Of a DNA stretch of 26,802 bases, positions 1 through 10,302 are shown piece by piece. A model generated the notes under the pieces. It did no database searches and was not told the origin of the DNA. It saw only the letters and a list, made by a program, of their open reading frames with translations. The stretch lies in assembly GCF_000315625.1 (NCBI RefSeq), contig NW_005434669.1, positions 666,781-693,582 of the forward strand, given 5' to 3'. Position numbers and translations under genes: made by a program. The DNA is from Guillardia theta CCMP2712 (taxonomy: Eukaryota; Cryptophyceae; Pyrenomonadales; Geminigeraceae). The number at the start of each line of letters is the position of its first letter. The stretch's first letter is position 1.

Positions 1-40
1 TTCGAGTCCCCTCCGGCCTAGCGCTGAAAATCCTCCGCAG

Positions 41-234
41 CATCAGCGGATGAAGAGAATATTGAGCCGACCGAGTCGAGTGAGACGAAACAGCAGCAGG
101 AAGAGCAGGAGAGCAACGACACTTGCTCGGAGTTGCCGACCGTGATGAAGTATAGCTACCTTCTCTTGCCTATCCTTTTTTTCCATGTATCCTTCGTCGC
201 TAGGCTCTTCCTCTTCTCTCCAGCTTCAATCTGA
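41..234 (+). CDS. 3' end of an unidentified gene entering from the left edge
   Basis: An acceptor-like CAG at 38-40 is followed by an open frame from 41 that gives an acidic, Gln/Glu-rich stretch (residues such as SADEENIEPTESSE) and ends at TGA 232-234. The frame is closed upstream by TGA at 25-27, so the segment must be spliced in. A likely intron lies at 150-203: donor GTATAG, pyrimidine-rich body, acceptor CTAG, 54 nt. Removing it keeps the frame. I recognise no family. The end of the gene, the strand and the acidic composition are what can be seen; the function is unknown. The reading could also be chance in an intergenic stretch. Confidence 0.35.
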
Positions 235-558
235 AATTCAACCAGGGGACCAGGTTTTCGATCGATCAAGTTCAAGAGAATGAGTCTGACGGTCAGTGTT
301 GAGCTTGTACCTTTCAGGAGTATCATTTGCTTTGCTGTGTGACTCTTTTGGTTTGCCAACAGGGACTGAGCAAGTCGGGAGGGAGGGATGAAGGGAACGG
401 GAAAGGAAGTAGGAGGGAATGATGAAGTTACAGACCTTCATCAAAGCCAGGAAATCAGGCTGAAAGAAACCTTTCCATCAGGAATGATCAAACGTTAATG
501 AGGTTTGAAGGAAGAAGAAGTTTGGAATTTGTTGCGTTTCTGTCAGGTCGTATAGTGT
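235..558. other. Stretch without a recognisable gene
   Basis: No frame on either strand with convincing protein-like composition and splice signals was found here. It probably holds 3' flanks of the neighbouring genes. Confidence 0.4.
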
Positions 559-564
559 CATGTA

Positions 565-955
565 TCAAGTGCAGGGAGTGAGGATGAGGAAAGTTGACCA
601 GGGGTCAAGGCGTTGCTGTTGTATCGCAATTGACAGTGAGAGCAGATGTTTCAGAAGCTCATCCCTGATCGAAGCGTCTCGGGCCCTTACAGCATTCATG
701 TCCGCGACGATCTTGACCCAACGCAGCCACGAGATGGTATGAGAGAGAGGAGAGGCGAATCACTGGTCATCTTACTGCTCTGTAGACCGTGGGTCCTTCA
801 GGCTCGGGCATGACTGGAACGGAAACTCTCGAAGATTCGCGTCCATGGCGAAGCCGCAGGATCTCTGCAGCACCATGAAGAACTTCTGCTGAAGGGGAGG
901 AGGAGAAGATATCTGCAGGCGGACGGTTGACGACGGCTCGAACTGATTCTCATGT
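565..955 (-). CDS. Unresolved minus-strand exons
   Basis: Two pieces look coding on the minus strand. From about 955 down to 774, after an acceptor AATCAG, two overlapping frames stay open. One ends at TAA 772-774, the other runs to a GTAAGA donor. A second piece from about 728 down to TGA 565-567 contains readings such as IVADMNAVRARDASIRDELL, helical and charged, and joins in phase 0 after the donor. I cannot connect these to a start codon: only 52 bp separate them from the stop of the TMEM214-like gene at 1007. They may be an alternative 3' end of that gene or a small separate gene. No family is recognised. Confidence 0.3.
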
Positions 956-1006
956 TGTGGTTCACTTTCAGGCCTTGGGAGGACATGGTTTGCTAGATTA
1001 TTTGCA

Positions 1007-3572
1007 TCAATTGATAATGAATCCTAATGTTCTCTTGATGCAGCCTTCAAATGATGCTGCGATGACACGATAGTCCAGCTGCTTTCCTGTGCTCCACAAC
1101 TCGCTCTGTTCCACAAACTGTCGATCTCTCAATCAGCGTCTGACTTCCTCACAAACTCGCACACCAGTTTCATGCAGCGCTGATCACTCAAGATAACTCC
1201 CAGAAGAGCGAAGGAGAAGAGCAGCAGGGAGAAGAGAAGATAGAAGCTTGAAAGGCGTGAGCAGCATAAGCAGGGAGATTTCACGGTCACCATGAACTTG
1301 TCAGCTTGCGGTTGAAGATTTTCTTTCGAATCGCTCTCGCAGTCGATCTGATCTCTGCAGGTACAGGATCAGCAGCTTACATGATCTGCAAACTCGCTTG
1401 CCAGTGACTTGACTCAACTTGTTCATCTTCTTCTGTACTTTGGCCTTCTCTGCAAAGAATTTTGCTAGTCAGAAAGAACAAAAGCAGATGACGAAGGAAA
1501 AGATGCATAGAGCGGCTCGATGGAGGAGGATGGGAAGAGGATAAAAATACTTGCAAACTCTGCACCATCTTCCTTGCTCACTTGAGCTGCGGGCAGCATG
1601 TCATTAAAAATTATTTCTCCGCCTCGGTACCTTCTATCAACGCAGCTTCTGTTTTGCAAGCCGCTTCGATCTCCATCATCCCCTGTAGTATGTTCATCGA
1701 CTCAGCGATCTTTGCCCATCTCCCACCTGCACAAGGACTCGCTCTGGCAGCTTGGAAGTTTCTCGCAGGATTTCATGGAGGAGAAGAAGTGTGGCGTTGA
1801 GATGCCTTGAGGACAAGAACGATTACAGAGGATCAAAATCCCTTCCAAGGTGAAGCTTTCAGGGTTGATATTTCATTTTACCCCTGATGATGTTTGACCA
1901 GCTCCCTCATCGTGACTCCCTCAGTGTCTTGTCGCAGAAAGGTCATCATGAGCTCCTTGCTCGTCGCCTGCAAGTCTTCTGGCATCTCTGTCGAGACAAT
2001 AGGCAAGAAGAGAGGGACGATGCTAAGGCTGACGTCACTGGAACCCACTCTCAACTCCTTCCTCTCACCTCCCCCTGACGGACTGCGACTTTCCCACCAT
2101 AGCAAATCGCAGAATTCCTGTTTGAGAGGATGACGGGATCAAGTAAGAAAGAAGGCGACGACCTGAGAGCTCCGAGCGCAGCACAGCCAAGGTTTCATTG
2201 TTCTTGTTGTTCTCTTGTAAGCTTCCGGGATGACTCAACTTGACGATGCGGAGGAGTGTCTCTCCATCAACCTTGGATTCAGTGTCAGATAGCGGAGAGG
2301 ATATGACAGAATAAGAAAGAGGAAATGAAATACTGAGAACTAGACTAACAACATTCCTTACCACGGTCGACGCTGCTGCTGGGGCATTTTTGAGCTTTGC
2401 AAGAAGGTACTTCAGAAGTTCTGCCGATTGCTTCGACAATTTTCCCCTTTAAAAAAAAGACAAGGTCATTCCAAGACTATAGGGGTTGACATAAAATTTA
2501 CCCGTGGGATCGCTCGAGCTCTACGACTGGAAGCAGGTGAAGGAACCAGCAGTTCAAAGCAGCTACGACATTCTTGCTTGACAGCTGGCAGCACATCCAC
2601 AGCAGAGAGGGAACAGCTTGAGCAGCGACCCTTCCTTCCGCCTGCAAGACAAACCTGCCAACAAGATTGCTTGGGCATCGTTGCAATCTCTCTTGTTACC
2701 TTCCCAGTCGCAAACCATTCTCATGAAACGATGGTGTTGATCCATCGCCAGAGCAATGTTGGAGCATGATTTGTAGCAAGGCTTTCAGCCCCACATAAGG
2801 TTTCTCTCCTCCTTTGCCGTTCAGCCCTCCACCCGGCATGGCAGTTTCCACGAGGAAGGTGAAGAACTGTTGCAAGGAAGAGGAGTCGAAGTCTCCGATC
2901 CATCGAGACACCAACTGACAAAGATGATTGAGCTGTGAGACGTGTCGAGAACTGACTCACCTCCGTCACTGCCCCACTCAAGAAACTCGCAGGTTCCTTC
3001 TCCCAAGCAGCTGGAGACTGCCCGATTGCAACCTGCTGACTCCACGAAAAGTCCAGTTTGCACTGACTGAAGTTCTCTTCGAACATCTCTGCAAGTTTCA
3101 GAAGCTGGATATCAGGCTTGTCGTGGTGACATGCTACTATGCTGTCAAGCTCGCCCTTGACCTTCTCAACTTTCATCGACACACTCTTAACCAACTTGGG
3201 CTCATTGCAGGGGATTGAGGGTTTCTGCGTGTTTGATTGCGCTGTTCTGGGCTTCGAAGACTTAGTTGAGGTGTCTTGGCTACTCGCCTGGCTCCTCTCA
3301 CTCTTCTTGTCACGTTTCTCCAACATTTTGAGGAGCTCTCCACCGTTCACATCGTAACGAATGGCATCGGCTTGCTTCAAAACCTTCTCGCTCGCTTTTT
3401 TCGCCTTCTCAAGCTTTTCAGCCTGACTGAGTTTCCTCTTGGGACCTTTGGTAACATCCTGCCAGACCTCCTTCTTCGTCTCCTCCATTGTCGTCCACTT
3501 TTTGTCGAATCCCCTGTCTCTGCCGGAGGAACGGGCATCACGCAGAGACATCAGCAAGTGAAGGTGGAACAT
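1007..3572 (-). CDS. TMEM214-like ER membrane protein, 13 exons
   Basis: The model joins exons 3572-2961, 2914-2700, 2654-2502, 2446-2362, 2271-2163, 2117-2069, 2028-1882, 1805-1727, 1682-1631, 1586-1551, 1449-1381, 1304-1165 and 1117-1007, about 618 aa, every junction in phase. The N-terminus is charged with a WQDV element. The middle has the alpha-helical pattern of the TMEM214/DUF2359 family, for example VPSLLWMCCQLSS and later LNATLLLLHEILRETSKL. A single hydrophobic helix near the C-terminus (FYLLFSLLLFSFALLGVIL) follows a Lys-rich segment, the family's usual topology. TMEM214 proteins sit in the ER membrane and in animals anchor procaspase-4; the role in protists is unknown. Most introns are 40-55 nt; the longest are 90 and 101 nt. 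Introns 4 and 5 are multiples of three without stops, so those two removals are less certain. The start is uncertain: ATG at 3572, 3551 or 3488 are all possible. Confidence 0.65.
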
Positions 3573-3725
3573 GCGTCGCGTGCTCTGAATGTGGGTTTGT
3601 CGCGTGCTATTGCAATGCAGGGACGGCAACTGAGGGTATAGGAGAGAAAAGGAGAACGTGCCAACTGTAAGAGAGGATGGACTTCGAGGATCGTGAGAGC
3701 CATCAGGACGGACAGAGACGGAGGA

Positions 3726-3726
<1 letters not shown>

Positions 3727-3790
<64 letters not shown>
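3727..3790 (+). repeat. (GACA)16 microsatellite
   Basis: Sixteen perfect GACA units lie about 155 bp upstream of the TMEM214-like start. They are followed by GA-rich DNA to about 3870. On the minus strand this reads as a spurious Leu-Ser-Val-Cys repeat. Confidence 0.95.
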
Positions 3791-3891
3791 GGGAGAGAGA
3801 GAGGGAGAAAGAGGAAAAGGGAGGCAGGCAGGGAGGCAGGCAGAGAGATAGGGAGCATGAGACGAGGGAGAGGGTGAAGAGGGTGATTGAG

Positions 3892-4025
3892 GATTGGTGG
3901 GGGGGGGGGCAGGGAGGGAGGGAAGGAAGGGAGGGAGACGATGGAGTTGGGGGATGGAGGGGAGATAAAGGATGGAGGGGAGTTGGGGGATGGAGGGGAC
4001 ATGAGGGATGGAGAGGACATGAGGG
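3892..4025 (+). repeat. G-rich minisatellite
   Basis: A G9-10 run is followed by imperfect tandem units of about 12-16 bp around the core GGATGGAGGGGA (3945-4020). The strand bias is extreme: almost no C on the plus strand. Confidence 0.75.
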
Positions 4026-4114
4026 GATCACCGGAGGAAATCGTCTGATGATCCCTGTGCATAGAAAGTTGCCATGACGAATGCGCAGGTTTCTTTGACG
4101 GGTTGTTTTTCGTT

Positions 4115-4262
4115 CAAAGTAAAGGGGGTAGTAGGTGCTACCTGGTGGGTGGGTACGTGGAGGTGCCGCAAATTCATAGGGGGGTAGTGGTATAAAATTG
4201 GTAATTGCTGAGGTGGGGTCAATAAATGTTGGGTGGAGATTGGATAACGGGGGGTAGGGGTC
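4115..4262 (+). repeat. Copy of the dispersed G-tract repeat
   Basis: It contains GGGGGTAGTAGG, GAGGTGGGGTCAATAAA and GGGGGGTAGGGG motifs. The same wording recurs at 12345-12435 and throughout 14900-15860, for example GGGGTGGGGTCAATC at about 15188. It lies in the intergenic gap between two minus-strand genes. Confidence 0.6.
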
Positions 4263-4374
4263 ATATCTTTCTGGAAGGTTCTGCCTTTAGCATGTGCTGT
4301 CTCTCCACTCGGCCTATTCTCAGAACTGAGGCGAACTCGGACTACTCCTAACTAACTAATAAAAGGAGGTACTT

Positions 4375-5579
4375 TTACTTGCGGATCTGACCATCATCGT
4401 CGTCCATGTCTAATAGCTGACACGTGAAGACATCAGACGCAATCGAGTACAGCATCTCATCAGCATCACCTTTCGTATTTCTTGTTTTTCCTTCTCCACT
4501 GCTGCTCGAAGGTTCAGTTCCTGCTCACCGTCAGAGAAGAGCATCTGAATGTCACACTCACAGCTTGAATCTCCTCCGCGAGATCATTGCCATCCCTTCC
4601 GTCTACTGCATGCTCGCTTCCAGTCGCTTCCTGACTCAAATCTTCCAGCTGATCGTAGAGCGCATCCCGATCGTATTTTGCTTGTGAAAATTGTTCTTCA
4701 GACTCTTGTGCTGCTTTCTTGTGCAGACCAGCTGGATCGTGATCCTTCTCTCTCTCCAGTTGCTTCAAGATCTCTTCTTCATCGCTAACTGGGGTGTTGA
4801 ACGACTGGGAAAAAGGCTTCACAGTCGGGATCAGCTTCAATCCCTCCGTGTTCTTCTTCGCCATCGAGAACTTTGACAAGGGAGTCCAGTCACTTGTTTC
4901 ACCGTACATTCCTATTGATGCATTGCCAATGATGCGCAGCCCTTCGCTGCTCGATGAGTCCGTGTCTTGAGGGAAGAGCTGCAGGATCGACCCCAACAGC
5001 AGGAGAGCAGGCCTCCCATCGCGGAACCTCAATCTATCCTCCTTATTCTTTGGGGGAAGGAACATCACAATCTCGACGACTTTCCGTCCATAAACGTCTT
5101 GTTTGCATCTCCATTGCCCTCCAGAAACGCGCTGATCACTTGCCCACGATACATTGAGATTGTCGTACTCCCCCGACAATCGCGGCCCCCCAGCGACCTA
5201 ACTCGGAGGCTTAAGCATCAAGCAACACGCAGGCGTACAAGGGCATCACCTGACCATCGGCTCTGAGCGTGACCATCTCCTCCTCCCCGTTCCATGACTG
5301 CGCCGTCTGATTCTGCAGGCCAATCAGCTTCCAGAATCCAACCAGGTCCTTGTCGATGCAGAATTCATTGTCGTCGGTGGGAGAAAACCTGCGTTGGCTG
5401 GCGACCAGCGTTGAGGCTCTCTTCCTTGAAAGATAATCACGAGGCCGTACCCTGCAGGTAACGGGCCGCCAGACTACTCGTGGAAGCACGTGTGGAAACA
5501 AGCTGACATGCTGATACCCTTGTGCTGTTCCCTGCAACGAAAGAACAAGACCCAGAATCAAGTGAAAGCTGCTGACCAT
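4375..5579 (-). CDS. Predicted plastid-targeted protein of unknown function
   Basis: Four exons, 5579-5250, 5197-4562, 4520-4470 and 4416-4375, give about 352 aa in phase; the introns are 52, 41 and 53 nt. The N-terminus has a signal peptide (MVSSFHLILGLVLSLQGTAQG) followed by about 45 residues rich in Arg, Ser and Thr and poor in acids, the bipartite leader of secondary-plastid proteins. The mature part begins with ENEF-like acidic residues then LVGFWKLIGLQN. It contains alternating strands, a GGPRLSGEYDN turn, FLPPKNKEDRLRF and many Trp/Gly residues, suggesting a beta-barrel or beta-sandwich lipid-binding-like fold; that is inference. The C-terminal third is acidic coiled coil (EEEILKQLEREK) and ends in LLDMDDDDGQIRK. 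I do not recognise the family. The start chosen is the ATG at 5579, because upstream codons translate a microsatellite into poly-Gly. Confidence 0.7.
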
Positions 5580-5635
5580 CCGTCTCCCTATGAACCTCAA
5601 CTTTACAACCCCTCCTCTTTCACCGCCATCACCAT

Positions 5636-5692
5636 CTCCTCCTCCTCCTCCTCCTCCTCCTCCTCCTCCTCCTCCTCCTCCTCCTCCTCCTC
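5636..5692 (+). repeat. (CTC/CCT)n microsatellite in 5' leader
   Basis: Near-perfect CCT triplets lie 57 bp upstream of the plastid-protein ATG. They are probably in its 5' UTR or promoter. Confidence 0.9.
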
Positions 5693-5774
5693 GTCCCCTC
5701 CCTGCATTAACGAAGGACTTCCCTGAGTCCCTTCTATTGGGCATGGAACAAGTTTTAGTCAACTCTTCAAGCTT

Positions 5775-5820
5775 TTAAGGCATATGCCCTTAAAATTTAA
5801 AGGATATACCCTAAAAATAG
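5775..5820. promoter_or_regulatory. AT-rich island in divergent promoter
   Basis: In the 355 bp between two divergent genes, a short AT-rich block carries two imperfect copies of one motif, AAGGCATATGCCCTTAAAA and AAGGATATACCCTAAAA. The first is itself nearly palindromic around CATATG. The flanks are GC- or pyrimidine-rich. Placement suggests a shared promoter element; function is inference. Confidence 0.4.
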
Positions 5821-5934
5821 CAACCCCGGCCTTGTTTCATACCTCGAAAGGTGCGCCCAATTTGAAGATAACATGGCAATGAAGGAACGAGGAAGGGAGG
5901 GAAAGCAAGGGTGATAGAGCAAGAGAAGGCTCAG

Positions 5935-8900
5935 ATGGGGAAGAAGAAGAACCTCGTGCTCTCATCCTCTTCTCGTCCCTCCGATGTCCGCGTGGTTCTG
6001 CGCGCCTGTCCTTGCGAAGGCTGCGATCGAGAGTTGTCAGCTCTGAATGAAAGCCAAGGAGCGATAGAGATCCGCGGTCAGGCTCTCCTTCCCTCATGCG
6101 CGCCTTTGATAGACTCCTCATAGGTCGTGCTGTCACCTTGCGGCATACCCGTGTGTTGGGGCCACGAGCGAATCAGACTGAGGTACCTGGGTGTGGGGTC
6201 ATCATCGCTGACGAGCCTCCAGCTCTATAAGGAGGTTGCCGTTGACTTGGCAGATCAGCTCTTGAAAGGTTTTGAATGCTGCATCGCTAAGCCGTCTCAC
6301 GTCTCCTAGGCCGCGACTGCTACCTGGTTGCTGCTGGTTCGCAACTCTCGGGCAAGGTAATGCAAGAGGCTGCAAGCTCCCTTTTGAGTGCCACCAACGC
6401 AGAGCTACAGCCTGCATGGGGAGCTGGGAGAGTACAGCAAGATGGGGCTGCTTCCTCGTGTGGGTGAGAGCTTTCACTTCCGTGTGTTCTCATGAGCCTA
6501 TTGATCAGCCTCTGAAGTACTGGACCTCATCGAAGAACGTTTGCTTGATGACCCCCAACCCCCCTGCTGTTGTTTTGATGTTCAGGCAGGAAGACTGAAA
6601 GTGACTGCAAGCATCAGCTCTGTGCTGCTTCATGCTGACAGGTCAGAGAAACTGAGGGGAGGGTGAGGGTGAAAGGCTTCCAGGGCAAAGGACCTTCTGT
6701 CTGCTCCTCCCATGCGACGGCAAATCAAGACATCACAAGAAACAGGCGAGAGAGGAGGGGAAAGGGGGAAGGAGGGAGAAGTGAGATGCTGAGGCAGGTT
6801 GGAAGGTGCAGGGCCTGCAGGAAGTGAAGGTGACCAGGCTGAGCGACCTGCTCCTCGCTCTCGAAAAGATCCGACGAGCGACGCGAGTGAGCAGCCACAG
6901 CTTCCACCTCGTGTCCTTGCTGATGCATCTCAGCTGGACATGGCGGCTGGACACGTGGTCACCTTTCTTTCCTTCCATGGTGAAGATGCTCCGCTCGGTG
7001 CTTGTGGCTTGCGTTGCTCCGCCACGTGACGTGAGATCAGAGTCAAGGCTGGTGGCTGTTGAGGTGTTGGCTGATGACGATCAGCTTCTCGCTGTTGAAG
7101 GGATCGCCGAGGGCTTCTCCCTCCCCTGCTCAAGACGCACCAGCCTTTCTTCCTCTGCCGCTACTCCACCCTCCTCCTTGTTGCCTCAAGTGCTGAAGGC
7201 TGGATGGCGCGATGGGAGCGTCGTCGCTTTCATTGTTTGCTTCTCTCCTCGGTCAACCAGTTCTCAGCTCAAGTTGGAGCTGTTCACGCGCTGTTTGCTC
7301 TTTCTCGACAATCTCGGAGAGCAAGTTGCTCCTCCACTGAGTGAGACCTCATCTCCTCCTCGTCCAAGTACGGAACCAGCTAGTCGTTCTCGCGATGGAG
7401 GATTGAAGCCCGCAAGCCTGAAAGCCTTGATAGAGAGCAAGCGACGAATCCAGGAGACCAGAACTTTTACACAAGGCGACGACGTACAAAGGATGGAAGA
7501 CTTTCATAAGGGAGCAGAAGAATCTGCAGCGCTCGGGAAGCAACCGGTGGCTGAGGGCCTGTCATCCTCCCGGCCTTGTGCTGCCTCTCCTCGTCACGCG
7601 TTGGAGCAAGATCGATCAAGATACCTCAGCATGGTAGAAGATGCGCACAGGTTGTCTATGAGACTTCACCTTCCTCTACACACCTCATCCTTCATGAAAT
7701 CCTCTCCTTCCCCGTTCTGCTCGTTTCCACCAGCCATCCTTGTTGTGGCTTCTTCCAAAGCTTCTTGCTTCGCTTGTTCCGCTGACGGACTTCGATCAGG
7801 CAGCTTGCAAGCTCGGAAGAGGCTCTTAGAGCAGCGAGGAGGTGAGGGGTTTATCCTGTCTGGGGGAAGGACTCACAGGGTGCAGAGAGCTGCTGAATGA
7901 GCGACGACAGCGAGAAAGTTTGCGCGAGAGAATGGAGGAGGAGACGAGGCAGCAGTGCGAGGTTCAGCTCGTGTCCCTGACTTGCTCTTATCATCCCGCA
8001 GCTCTGGTCGTCACTGCGGCGCCTCGCAACTTCGGTGGGTAGGAAGTTGCCGGAGGACGAGAAGTCTCACCATTGTCTTGACGCGCTTGAAGGGTGAGAG
8101 GAGGAGGGAGGAAGGTGCCATGGTGTCGTTATGGACGCATGGATGCAACAGAATTCAACTGACTACGCGTAGGCTCATCGGAGATCTGGAGGAGGAGCAC
8201 GCGGCGGCAGCAGCCGTGAGGGCTGAGATGGTACACGTGCCGAGAGGAGGACAAGGACCTCAGGCATGTTGCCAGGAAGAGCTGCGGGAGAGTGTGAGGG
8301 TGATGAGTCGAACGGTGCGGACGAGGAGAAGGAGGGAGGAGATGACGCGCAAGGCAGGTGGAGGAGAAGGAGAAGGAAGCAGAGGAGCTCTTGTTGGAAA
8401 GAAACGAGGCCCGAGAGGTTCTCTTCACTCTCCTCTCCCTGTCTGATCTCCATCAGGACGCTGCTCGTCTTTCTCAACAGCTGGACGAAGCTAAGGTGCC
8501 TCGTCTTGTGCTAAACTCTACCTCAGCTGAGCTGGCAGGAGAGAAATCTCATGCTGGAACGCCTGGAGGAGGAGGTCAAACAGACAAGAACCATGTCGAA
8601 AGCCGGAGAGCGACGACAGGAGGAGCAGGTTGAAGGCCTGACAAGACGGCTGCGTGTGCTTGAGGAGGAGCTAACGAGAGTGAGGGAGGAAGCAGATGGG
8701 CTCAAAAAGCAGCTTGCAGAGGCAGAGGAAGCGACTGAGGCCCTCCAAGCTGAAGTGAAGGAGGAGAGGCGAAGGCAAGAGGACGAGGCTCGCAAGTCAG
8801 AGTCAGTCAAGTGCGAGTTGCAGAAAATGCGAGAGGAAGCAGAGCAGTTAAACAAGGAGAGGAGAATGTTGCTCTCTGCTCAGGACGAGGCTGACAGTCT

Positions 8901-10160
8901 CTCACGTGGAATGCAGCAGCTGGACAAATCGCTTGCAGAAGTGACGGCATCGCTGAGGGTGTCGGAGGCAAGGAGAGAGGACGAGTTCAAGCGAGCGCGA
9001 GAGGCGGAGCAGACGATCCTCTCGCTACGTGAGGAGAGGACGAAGAAGGAGCTCGAGCTGCGTCAAATGTCGTTACAGCTGCTGGCCCTACAGGAGGAAC
9101 TCAGAAGATCTCGCGAGAAAGAGGATGCGAGCAAGTCGAAGCTCGTCCAGCTCACGTCGTGCTGCGCATCAGCTCAACTAGCTCTGAAAGATTTGATCTC
9201 GAGCTCTCGAAGCTGTGGTAGCATCTGCGACTCGATGAGGATGGGGCTAGAAAAGGAGCAGGCGAGGTGGAGGGAACTTGAGGGGCAGCTGGAGAGACTG
9301 GAGGATGAGGCTGGAAGGCTGCAAGAGGAACGAGACTGGGCCCGAAGAAACTTAGAGAGAGAGAGGCACCAGCATGCAGACACGAGAGAACTTGTGAAGC
9401 AGCTGCAGGCGAAGATATCAGCGCTCGCCATGGAGGTGGAGGAGAGGTTGCCATGCTTGCCGCGCTCCTCTTGTGCTGATCCAGCAGCAGACACAGGGAG
9501 TTGATCGTGAGCCGAGGGCTGCTGGAGGTGAAGAGAAGCGCTTCCTCTTGGTCCCCTCATATCTCTACAGGAAACGAGTGGAAAGAAGGAGAAGGCAGAG
9601 AAGAACGAGTCGCTGCTGCGAGAGGTCAAACCTCCTCGTGCTGGTGGCCTCTCAAAGCTTGCAGGAGATGCGGGTGATCGAAGAGCTCATGCATGAGGAA
9701 GTAGCTCGACGTGATCTGAGCCTCCGAGAGCTTCAGGTCCTGCTGCCATCTCCTCCTCTCCTCGCCTCCTGCCTGAATTTCGATTCCCTCGGCAGCAACA
9801 GCACAAGGAGCTGAGGAGCAGTCACGCCGCCTTGCAGGTGATTATTGTCGATGAATGTTCTCGCGCTTAACAGACAGCAGAGGAAGACGGTGCGTCCCGC
9901 GTGTGAGGGGGAAGCAACATCGTTCACTGAGCAGCAGCGAGAGCTTGACGAGGACAACGTTCGGATGCGGTGGCAGGCAGACGAATTGGCAGGACAGCTG
10001 GAAGGGATGGCTACTGGAGCTGAGAGGAAGGTAAGTGGACCGGATGAGAGGCTGCTGCTAATCTGTGCCCAAGTTTCGGCGTGCTCCTCTGCCCGAGGTC
10101 GAAGACTTGGACTTGTCTCCCTGGAGGAGCTTGCAAGGAGGAGGCGAGTCGTGTTATTAA
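5935..10160 (+). CDS. Divergent kinesin-like protein with long coiled coil
   Basis: About 23 exons (5935-6076, 6124-6182, 6223-6268, 6310-6356, 6403-6463, 6509-6641, 6684-6780, 6821-6886, 6934-6979, 7041-7650, 7800-7841, 7886-7961, 8002-8093, 8173-8230, 8276-8314, 8358-8495, 8539-9446, 9488-9524, 9571-9624, 9665-9736, 9796-9837, 9881-10030, 10074-10160) give 1033 aa with all phases consistent. The motor-domain order is recognisable: VRVVLRACP near residue 20, VLGPRANQTELYKEV, then the P-loop GSQLSGKS at 92-99 followed by YSLHGELGEYSKMGLLPRV. Later come AKDLLSAP (the DLL of kinesins) at about 164 and VVAFIVCFSP at 293-302, the family's last core strand. Switch I (normally SSRSH) is DMAAGH at 219-224, and switch II (DLAGSE) is VEVLAD at 239-244, so ATPase function is doubtful. 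From about residue 430 the protein is coiled coil (KKQLAEAEEATEALQAEVKE). Intron 9890-9934 may be retained, being in frame. Introns cluster at 40-47 nt. Confidence 0.7.
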
Positions 10161-10302
10161 AAGCCCTGGAAGCAAGCCTCGTAGCCGGGAAGACCACTCG
10201 CCCCTGCCCTGTGACCTGCGGGAAAGTTAAGAGGGATGGAAGGAGACGCGGGAGGAAACAACCGGAGGCTGACGAGACTCTGAAAGCAGAGGAGGATGCC
10301 AT

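Noticed and set aside
1710-1726. A 17-nt intron in the TMEM214-like gene
   Set aside because: Too short for the window's intron class. A 44-nt intron (1683-1726) from the same donor also keeps phase.
2721-4031. 436-codon minus-strand frame starting upstream of the TMEM214-like exon 1
   Set aside because: Its first half is a translation of the G-rich minisatellite and the (GACA)n repeat (Leu-Ser-Val-Cys repeats). Only the part from about 3572 is protein-like.
9733-10302. Long minus-strand frame opposite the 3' end of the kinesin-like gene
   Set aside because: Ser/Leu/Arg-rich shadow of coiled-coil exons; the oxygenase gene on that strand ends at 10303.
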